Assembly: GCF_017654505.1 (NCBI RefSeq)
Contig: NC_054559.1
Span: 18,675,325 to 18,739,324, forward strand
Reading direction: 5' to 3'
DNA: 64,000 bases
Origin: Polyodon spathula
Taxonomy: Eukaryota; Chordata; Actinopteri; Acipenseriformes; Polyodontidae
Below the pieces are notes generated by a model. That model ran no database searches and was not told the origin of the DNA. It saw only the letters and a list, made by a program, of their open reading frames with translations. This document shows positions 56,328-64,000 of the stretch, one piece after another. The translations under genes were made by a program, and so were the position numbers. Each line of letters starts with the position of its first letter. Position 1 is the first letter of the stretch.

Positions 56328-57051
56328 GTAATCTATACCGTGGATCAAGCGCACACACAGAGGCCAGCTTGCAAAAATTCCAGGAAGAAGCAATCCCATC
56401 CCCACCTCCTCCCCTCCCCTCCTCTTTACGGCTAGTTCTGCTTACTCCTGGAAAAAGATGCATCTTAATTATATCACTTTGAAGTAGGGAAGAAATTCTG
56501 TGAAAGGGTTGGTGCATGTAAAAAAAAAAAAGTTCAACAGTACTGTCTGGTATGAATGAAGCTTAGCCATACTTGGGGTTATTTTACCATACTTTCACTG
56601 TGCTACTGCACTTCTAGGACAGCATATACTACACATACAGCGGTAAACTTTTATTAAGGAGTTAATACTCATTCACACTTTTTTAATCACTCATACAGAA
56701 AACTGTTGCAAAACTGGCATACTACTGACCTCTAGCAGAAAAGTTTGTGCACCACGTTTGATGCACACCAGAGAACAACATTTTTAAACAAATCTGCTGA
56801 AAATGTGCATCGCATTAGAAAAATCTTCCAAACCCACCTGCACTGTATAGAATTAGTTCTTCAGAGCTGGTTCGTGTTCAGTGTTTGCTTAGTTTCTGTC
56901 TAGTCTGGACTAACTGCAATATTTAAGGAGATTTTTGGACCTGCATCAGATTTATGAACAACTAATGCATTTCACTGAATTACTGTACAAATTCGGTCTG
57001 CAGACTTTTGAATGAATAAGACAAATTCCCTTTAATTTAAAAACAGCAAGC

Positions 57052-57057
57052 TTTATT
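57052..57057 (-). terminator. polyadenylation signal of RPS27-family gene
   Basis: AATAAA on the minus strand (TCTAATAAAGCTTGC), 284 bp after the stop. Confidence 0.75.
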
Positions 57058-57340
57058 AGAATTGTATTACAGGAGGTCTGTAGATGTATCCAGACTTCCC
57101 TTAAGAGATCAGCAATGAACCCCCTTGTATGATTAAAAGCAACTAAAGGCCAGCGAATTTGGTTCACAATCTTCAGATTTGTACAGAGCTCCAGGTTTCT
57201 GTGTACCCAGAAGAATCAGGACTGCCTTCTCTGGTTCAAAATCAGCACAGGACAGTGAAGGCTAGAAGTTACACCCCATGGGGCGCAGATTGAGAATTAA
57301 AGAGAAATCACTTTCCTTCTTCATCCTTGAAAGGAAGCGA

Positions 57341-57369
57341 TCAGTGTGGTTTTCTTCTAAAGGAGCAAC
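57341..57369 (-). CDS. RPS27-family exon 4
   Basis: 29 nt. Completes Gly, then CSFRRKPH and TGA. Confidence 0.9.
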
Positions 57370-60300
57370 CTATACAAGACAAGCAAAAAAACAGAATAGT
57401 GTTAGTCAGCGACTTTCCAATGTGGTTGGGAAACACAGGGGCATGGCACTAGGGAATGGTGATAGATAGACAGAGTCACGTTGCTGTTGAACGTTTCATT
57501 TTATTTTGACTCGGATAACCCCAAATTCACCCTGCCACAACATTATAAAGCCACTTCCTGTGCAACAGGTATTAGAACCCCACCTGAACCTATATAAGAA
57601 GCATGTGGGCAACAGGGAGTAAATCTATAATGATGTTTGAGGAAAAAACAGCCTCAGATAAAGCCTGTTTGTATACCAAAGAGATGAAGGAAAACTCTGT
57701 TGAAAGCATGGATTTCTATTACCCTTTATTTGAAAGATCCACTGAGAAAACACACTACGATCAAGGGGCCAGTGCTGCACAATACAATGCAATGCAATGC
57801 AATACAGCACAATACAGTACGCAAACTGCTTTTCTTACCCTCTGTGAGGCGACACTTCCCTCCTTTGGGCTGGCACAGAACGTAGGAGCACCCTCCGCAC
57901 GGCACAACCCTCTGCGCATGGCTGAACACTGTAGTGATCCTGTAGCAGCCTGGAGGAGAACAGCATGGGGAGAATAAATGATGGAAATGCATGATCCATT
58001 CCAGGCTTTATTACAAGCAGAATCAGCCACAGTCTATAGGCAACAATCACAGGTGCGTCCACTAATGCAGCTCACTGTAAAACCAGGAATGGGTACCACT
58101 GCAGGGATGAAAATAAAGACTCCCGTTGCATAGCAGTTAGATCTATTCTTGGTTTTATCGAGCCTGTTTACCAGTGCACTAGGACTAATCAAGCTTGTAA
58201 AACCTGGAATGTTTGAACCTGCAATGCAATCAGAGTTTTATTTCCATCCTTTAACTGCTAACTAATGGGATTTTTCATATTCGCCTCTCTGAAAAATTAT
58301 CTGTTTCTTTATAAATACTATCAGGAGACGCTGAGATAATAACGTGATGTGTGCGAATGTTACGTCATGAGATAAGAGGCCCTTTTCAGTTGGAAACACG
58401 CAGTACAGGGTAAAGGTTGCAACTTGACATTTACTTGATACTGAAGGCAAATACAAACGTTTGCTCAAAGCTGTTGTTGAGAGCAAGTGACAAACTATTT
58501 ACTAGTCCTGTCCACAACAAACGTTTTAAAAGAGATTTTACGAAAAACTAGACCCAAACAATAAAGTAATGCAATTCACGGTACTGTTAGCACTCTACAG
58601 TTGGTTTCAAATATTTTTTATAATTTTGTAACACATAAATAAGAGTTAAAGACCGGTAAGAAACTGAAAATACACGCCCTTCAAACTTGTTAGATAAGTG
58701 AGATTACTATTACTGTGTTATTCACTTTCTGAACCTAAGAGCCGCTCCATTGAAATGGGTGATACTGCACGGAACAGCTCCATTGAAATGGGTGATACTG
58801 CATGGAGCAGCTCCATTGAAATGGGTGATACTGCATGGAACAGCTCCATTGAAATGGGTGATACTGCATGGAGCAGCTCCATTGAAATGGGTGATACTGC
58901 ATGGAACAGCTCCATTGAAATGGGTGATACTGCATGGAGCAGCTCCATTGAAATGGGTGATACTGCATGGAACAGCTCCATTGAAATGGGTGATACTGCA
59001 TGGAACAGCTCCATTGAAATGGGTGATACTGCACGGAGCAGCTCCATTGAAATGGGTGATACTGCATGGAGCAGCTCCATTGAAATGGGTGATACTGCAT
59101 GGAACAGCTCCATTGAAATGGGTGATACTGCATGGAGCAGCTCCATTGAAATGGGTGATACTGCATGGAGCAGCTCCATTGAAATGGGTGATACTGCATG
59201 GAACAGCTCCATTGAAATGGCTGATACTGCATGGAGCAGCTCCATTGAAATGGGTGATACTGCATGGAACAGCTCCATTGAAATGGGTGATACTGCACGG
59301 AGCAGCTCCATTGAAATGGGTGATACTGCATGGAGCAGCTCCATTGAAATGGGTGATACTGCATGGAGCAGCTCCATTGAAATGGGTGATACTGCATGGA
59401 GCAGCTCCATTGAAATGGGTGATACTGCATACTGCATGGAACAGCTCCATTGAAATGGGTGATACTGCATGGAGCAGCTCCATTGAAATGGGTGATACTG
59501 CATGGAGCAGCTCCATTGAAATGGGTGATACTGCATGGAGCAGCTCCATTGAAATGGGTGATACTGCATGGAGCAGCTCCATTGAAATGGGTGATACTGC
59601 ATGGAGCAGCTCCATTGAAATGGGTGATACTGCACGGAGCAGCTCCATTGAAATGGGTGATACTGCATGGAGCAGCTCCATTGAAATGGGTGATACTGCA
59701 TGGAGCAGCTCCATTGAAATGGGTGACATGGAGCAGCTCCATTGAAATGGGTGATACTGCATGGAACAGCTCCATTGAAATGGGTGATACTGCATGGAGC
59801 AGCTCCATTGAAATGGGTGATACTGCATGGAACAGCTCCATTGAAATGGGTGATACTGCATGGAGCAGCTCCATTGAAATGGCTGATACTGCATGGAACA
59901 GCTCCATTGAAATGGGTGATACTGCACGGAACAGCTCCATTGAAATGGGTGATACTGCATGGAGCAGCTCCATTGAAATGGGTGATACTGCATGGAACAG
60001 CTCCATTGAAATGGGTGATACTGCATGGAACAGCTCCATTGAAATGGGTGATACTGCATGGAGCAGCTCCAGCTCCATGAAATGGGTGATACTGCATGGA
60101 GCAGCTCCATTGAAATGGGTGATACTGCATGGAGCAGCTCCATTGAAATGGGTGATACTGCATGGAGCAGCTCCATTGAAATGGGTGATACTGCATGGAG
60201 CAGCTCCATTGAAATGGGTGATACTGCATACAGCTCCATTGAAATGGGTGATACTGCATGGAACAGCTCCATTGAAATGGCTGATACTGCACGGAGCAGC

Positions 60301-61940
60301 TCCATTGAAATGGGTGATACTGCATGGAGCAGCTCCATTGAAATGGGTGATACTGCATGGAGCAGCTCCATTGAAATGGGTGATACTGCATGGAGCAGCT
60401 CCATTGAAATGGGTGATACTGCATGGAGCAGCTCCATTGAAATGGCTGATACTGCATGGTTAGCTGTCAAAGACCTAGTGAAGACTCACCTGGACATTTG
60501 ACATCCATGAAGTAAGAGTTGGGACGCTGTACCAGCCGTTTCTTCTTGTGTTTCCGCCTTTCCACCTCAGCCAGGGGGTGCATCAGGTCCTCTGCAAGCT
60601 ACGAGGAGGAGGGGATACAGGAGTAAGACACCAAAAATATATCATCCCTGATGTCACCATGACCAACATCCACATTATAATGTATAATGGTATCCAGACC
60701 ACCCAAGGGACCTGCATTCACGGGTCAGACTGGCAAACTGACATTAAAACCAGCAGACCTGCCACAGTCCTTGTACAGCCTGCAAAATACAACAAAACCC
60801 TGAAATTTGTCATTATTAACATACGATTGCATGCACACTCCATTCACTGATAGATACTCAAGATCTAGCCTTGAATTGCTCAGGCAGTCAGGTGCGGATA
60901 AGAGAGATTTCAATTAAGAGCAATTATAAAAAATAAAAAATAAAACGTGAATACAGCTACCTTTATGAGTAAAATCAAGCACGAGATACAGAAAGTCATT
61001 GTGATAGAGAGCAGGAGCAGAATACAGCAGTGTGGCGCAGTTCAGTGTAAGCACAAGCTCTTTCACCTCGACTAGCTGTTTGTCATATTGCGCCTTAGTC
61101 AAGAGAAAACTCTTGTCACTCCACCTTTCAATCAGCGGCGACGCAACGGTATCAAAATGTTTTTTTTTTTTTCATTACTGCAAGATCCACACACGTTTCA
61201 CTGGGAGCCCCCGTTTGGAAACCACGGGCAGTTAACTGCTATGCACAGATTGAGCAGCACCTTCAAAATCGGTGCATTTGTTCAAAGCAATTTGCTTCTC
61301 TGGGTTTTCTCAAAAACCTAAGAAGCTGTCTCTTTTTTTCTGGTTTGGTATTTTTCCCCCCATTTCGCCCTTTGATCTTTTGTAAATGCTCAGATCGCGA
61401 AATGGTTATTTGTGTCGGGTGACTGACCCAATCCTAACTCTGTGAGTGTAACCCTGTTGTCATCAGACATGCCCAGACATGCAGCGATCTTCATAAGCCC
61501 CTACAGGATACTGTAACCAATGACACGCCGTTCTCTCCAAATCAAATCTATCTATCAGGACGACAGTATATATTAACTATATATTTTACAAATATATATA
61601 TTTAAAAAGTGCCGAATATGATCTATTGTATTGTTTGTATTACCAGCAAATGAGATGCAAAGCAGACAATATTAGCGTACTCTAAAAACCGCATATAACA
61701 CGTTTTATAAACGACGTTTAACTTTGTTATTTTAAGACTGTGCCGTCGCTTTATGGGAAAAAAAAAACCAAACAAAATAAACACCTTAGAATATATGCTG
61801 AAATCCTAAGTGTAACGTAAGCGCATTTCCCGGACGACTTGAAGTTGAAAGAAAAAAATATGTTAGTAATTATTACATTAATTTAGTATTCGTTAAAGCT
61901 AAAATAACTAGAATAGCTTCTGCCCTCCACTTACCGGCAT
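57341..61940 (-). CDS. RPS27/RPS27L-family 40S ribosomal protein
   Basis: RPS27 (eS27) is a zinc-binding protein of the small ribosomal subunit; its paralogue RPS27L is a p53-induced form. Exons in coding order: 61935-61940, 60490-60598, 57839-57949, 57341-57369. They give 255 nt and 84 residues, the exact family length. The four zinc cysteines (CPGC and CGGC) and the core [31 protein letters not shown] and CSFRRK are intact. I count 15 differences from human RPS27, including Lys5Glu, Ser27Arg, Thr to Arg before VV, Leu to Pro before the second CxxC, and Val to Gly inside it. This is extreme for a protein almost invariant in vertebrates. The neighbours TPM4 and RAB8 suggest the third ohnologue rather than RPS27 or RPS27L. 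No frameshift is seen. It may be expressed or an early pseudogene. Confidence 0.9.
57839..57949 (-). CDS. RPS27-family exon 3
   Basis: 111 nt. [20 protein letters not shown], then [17 protein letters not shown], with the second zinc CxxC. Confidence 0.93.
58105..58255. mobile_element. MITE copy (CAGGGATGGAAAT family)
   Basis: GCAGGGATGAAAATAAAGAC ... GAGTTTTATTTCCATCC, related to 52056-52222. It lies in intron 2 of the RPS27-family gene. Confidence 0.55.
58740..60462. repeat. 33-bp minisatellite, about 52 copies
   Basis: The unit is ATGGGTGATACTGCATGGAG followed by CAGCTCCATTGAA. Common variants are GAGC/GAAC, CATGG/CACGG and GGGTGAT/GGCTGAT. Because 33 is a multiple of 3 and the unit lacks stops in several frames, open frames of up to 582 codons arise on both strands. 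They are not genes. It fills most of intron 2 of the RPS27-family gene. Irregular units occur near 59428, 59727, 60070 and 60228. Confidence 0.98.
60490..60598 (-). CDS. RPS27-family exon 2
   Basis: 109 nt. [20 protein letters not shown] through FMDVKCPG. The donor lies about 30 bp from the edge of the 33-bp minisatellite. Confidence 0.93.
61465..61484. promoter_or_regulatory. p53-response-element-like site in RPS27-family intron 1
   Basis: Two adjacent decamers, AGACATGCCC and AGACATGCAG, match the RRRCWWGYYY pair at 18 of 20 positions. Both have CATG cores and there is no spacer. Human RPS27L is a known p53 target with a site in intron 1. Confidence 0.5.
61935..61940 (-). CDS. RPS27-family exon 1 (two codons)
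   Basis: ATGCCG|GTAAG. A first coding exon of Met-Pro only. A TTTATAATA word at 62016-62024 may be a TATA element. Confidence 0.8.
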
Positions 61941-62329
61941 TTTCGTTTTGTTCAAGGAGTTGGCGTTTTGCTGTCTTCGTTACCTGCTGCCCGACTCACA
62001 CAGGAGAGCTGAGACTATTATAAACAGCTGCTTCTGGGGCTTCTCCGCCTCCACAGCAGGACCATAACAAAGACGTCATGCTTCTTAAAGGGGTAACCCA
62101 ACGTATTCATTTATTGTCAATTCATTGTGTTGAGTTTTTTAATTGTATTTTGATAAGTCTGTGTTAGAAACTGCTCTTCGATTCTAAACGCCTGCCATAG
62201 ACATATGCAATTTAGGCTAGATCAACCAAAATCTTTTAGTAAGCACCAGCGCCGTTTAATGCAAAAGGTCTATCTATCTGTGTGTGTGTGTGTATTACAG
62301 TATTTCAAACCCAACGTTTGAGCTGCTCA

Positions 62330-62950
62330 GAATTCAGGGGCAGGCTGCTCAGGGGCAATGCCTTTTACTATACATTGTGAAAAGTGTTGAATTTAAATCA
62401 AGGGAAGTAATGTTAAAACTGTACAATGCACTAGTAAGACCTCATCTTGAATATTGTGTGCAGTTCTGGTCACCTCGCTATAAAAAAGATATTGCTGCTC
62501 TAGAAAGAGTGCAAAGAAGAGCGACCAGAATTATTCCGGGCTTAAAAGGCATGTCATATGCAGACAGGCTAAAAGAATTGAATCTGTTCAGTCTTGAACA
62601 AAGAAGACTACGTGGCGACCTAATTCAAGCATTCAAAATTCTAAAAGGTATTGACAGTGTCGACCCAAGGGACTTTTTCAGCCTGAAAAAAGAAACAAGG
62701 ACCAGGGGTCACAAATGGAGTTTAGAAAAAGGGGCATTCAGAACAGAAAATAGGAGACACTTTTTTACACAGAGAATTGTGAGGGTCTGGAATCAACTCC
62801 CCAGTAATGTTGTTGAAGCTGACACCCTGGGATCCTTCAAGAAGCTGCTTGATGAGATTTTGGGATCAATAAGCTACTAACAACCAAACGAGCATGATGG
62901 GCCGAATGGCCTCCTCTCGTTTGTAAACTTTCTTATGTTCTTATGTTCTA
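62330..62950 (+). mobile_element. CR1-type LINE, 3' end fragment
   Basis: The frame to the stop at 62878-62880 encodes the C-terminal part of a non-LTR reverse transcriptase: LVRPHLEYCVQFWSP, KDIAALERVQRRATRII, RRLRGDLIQAFKIL, RVWNQLPSNVV. The short 3'UTR ends in TTCTTATG repeats, like CR1 tails. The frame has no stop over about 170 codons. The 5' end is truncated. Confidence 0.85.
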
Positions 62951-63215
62951 CTGCACCGTATTCAGCAAGCCCCGCCAAGTCTAGCCTCTGCAGCTGTGCA
63001 GGGCTAAGAACCTTTTGTTGGCTAATTTCGTAAGTGCAATCACGTTGACTTTAATAGATCTATACCAGCTTCGACTGAAGAGGGTTATTTTCCGCTGTGG
63101 TGATGCGTTTTTTTTCTGCAGACAAAAGCGGTATTTCATGTTGTAGCCATTGCATTCCACGCTCAGTTATCCAATAACTGATTTTTAACCAATGCATTTG
63201 TTTTCCGAGTAGGTT

Positions 63216-63270
63216 GGGTGACGTCACCCAGGTGCACAATCAGAATGCACCTTCTGCTGGATTGACGTCA
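63216..63270 (+). promoter_or_regulatory. two CRE sites in the RAB8 promoter
   Basis: TGACGTCA occurs at 63219-63226, within the 14-bp palindrome GGGTGACGTCACCC, and again at 63263-63270. They lie about 220 and 170 bp before the RAB8 ATG, in a CpG-rich stretch. Confidence 0.6.
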
Positions 63271-63436
63271 GTCCTGGATTTCCGGAGCCACGACGACGGG
63301 GCACCCACCCCCCTGCCCCCCCTCCCCGGGTGAGTGACGGCGCGGACAGCCAATCCGACCTTCACTTTCGCGGGGCATTGGCGAGCGACGCAACTAGTCT
63401 CCAGTGCCGGGCGGGATTTCCGTAACAAGGAGGAAT

Positions 63437-63515
63437 ATGGCGAAGACTTACGATTACTTGTTTAAACTACTATTGATCGGGGACTCGGGCGTCGGGAAGA
63501 CCTGTGTGCTGTTCA
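63437..63515 (+). CDS. rab8a: RAB8 small GTPase, first exon (cut by gap)
   Basis: RAB8 directs Golgi-to-plasma-membrane and ciliary vesicle traffic. The 26 codons visible read [20 protein letters not shown] and KTCVLF, with the GDSGVGKT P-loop (Lys21, Thr22). Val24 agrees with human RAB8A (CVLF); RAB8B has CLLF. TPM4 as neighbour also supports RAB8A. The rest lies in the N gap. The ATG is in a GC-rich, CpG-island-like setting. Confidence 0.85.
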
Positions 63516-64000
63516 NNNNNNNNNNNNNNNNNNNNNNNNNNNNNNNNNNNNNNNNNNNNNNNNNNNNNNNNNNNNNNNNNNNNNNNNNNNNNNNNNNNNN
63601 NNNNNNNNNNNNNNNNNNNNNNNNNNNNNNNNNNNNNNNNNNNNNNNNNNNNNNNNNNNNNNNNNNNNNNNNNNNNNNNNNNNNNNNNNNNNNNNNNNNN
63701 NNNNNNNNNNNNNNNNNNNNNNNNNNNNNNNNNNNNNNNNNNNNNNNNNNNNNNNNNNNNNNNNNNNNNNNNNNNNNNNNNNNNNNNNNNNNNNNNNNNN
63801 NNNNNNNNNNNNNNNNNNNNNNNNNNNNNNNNNNNNNNNNNNNNNNNNNNNNNNNNNNNNNNNNNNNNNNNNNNNNNNNNNNNNNNNNNNNNNNNNNNNN
63901 NNNNNNNNNNNNNNNNNNNNNNNNNNNNNNNNNNNNNNNNNNNNNNNNNNNNNNNNNNNNNNNNNNNNNNNNNNNNNNNNNNNNNNNNNNNNNNNNNNNN
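63516..64000. other. assembly gap (N)
   Basis: All bases are N. It hides the rest of RAB8 exon 1. Confidence 1.

Noticed and set aside
58740..60462. Possible CRISPR-like array
   Set aside because: The units are contiguous with no unique spacers, and the DNA is eukaryotic. It is a minisatellite.
58698..60501. Open frames up to 582 codons on both strands
   Set aside because: They are translations of the 33-bp minisatellite, whose length is a multiple of three and which lacks stops. They lie inside an intron and have no promoter or codon signal.

Overview
The window is vertebrate nuclear DNA: split genes with GT-AG introns, long microsatellites, transposon fossils and four recognisable protein families. 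A tRNA-derived SINE, a CR1-type LINE 3' end with an 8-bp tail repeat, and one-copy gene structure suggest a non-teleost ray-finned fish, most like a sturgeon or paddlefish. That taxonomic call rests on memory of the repeat families and is an inference. The last 485 bases (63516-64000) are an assembly gap.

Layout. (1) 2.3-8.2 kb, minus strand: a ten-exon triglyceride lipase of the LPL/LIPG group, with residues of both. (2) 14.5-19.9 kb, minus strand: lipoprotein lipase (lpl), ten exons, 503 residues, with an LPL-type CCAAT/octamer promoter. The two lipases are tandem, in the same orientation, and share exon lengths 180/112/234/243/121 and all intron phases. (3) 20.1-34.7 kb: a long gene-free interval with a 43-bp GATA-rich minisatellite and two strong hairpins. 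(4) 35.1-54.5 kb, plus strand: tropomyosin 4 (tpm4) with two promoters (exon 1a and exon 1b) and two alternative last exons (9a and 9d). It can encode a 284-residue muscle-type and a 248-residue cytoskeletal-type protein. (5) 57.3-61.9 kb, minus strand: a four-exon RPS27-family ribosomal protein gene of 84 residues, with a 1.7-kb 33-bp minisatellite in intron 2 and a p53-like site in intron 1. (6) 63.4 kb onward, plus strand: the first 26 codons of a RAB8 gene, best fitting RAB8A, head-to-head with the RPS27 gene and cut by the gap.

How they relate. The two lipases would be secreted, extracellular triglyceride/phospholipid hydrolases acting on lipoproteins. The TPM-RPS27-RAB8 block matches the human arrangements TPM1-RPS27L-RAB8B (chr15), TPM3-RPS27-RAB13 (chr1) and TPM4-RAB8A (chr19, no RPS27). 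This window therefore looks like the TPM4/RAB8A copy that still keeps its RPS27 member, and that member is unusually divergent. There is no operon-like functional coupling. The most interesting points are the divergent third RPS27 paralogue with a p53-like intron-1 element, the LPL/LIPG-mosaic lipase beside LPL, the conserved LPL promoter spacing, and a perfect 33-bp-stem hairpin at 56.3 kb.
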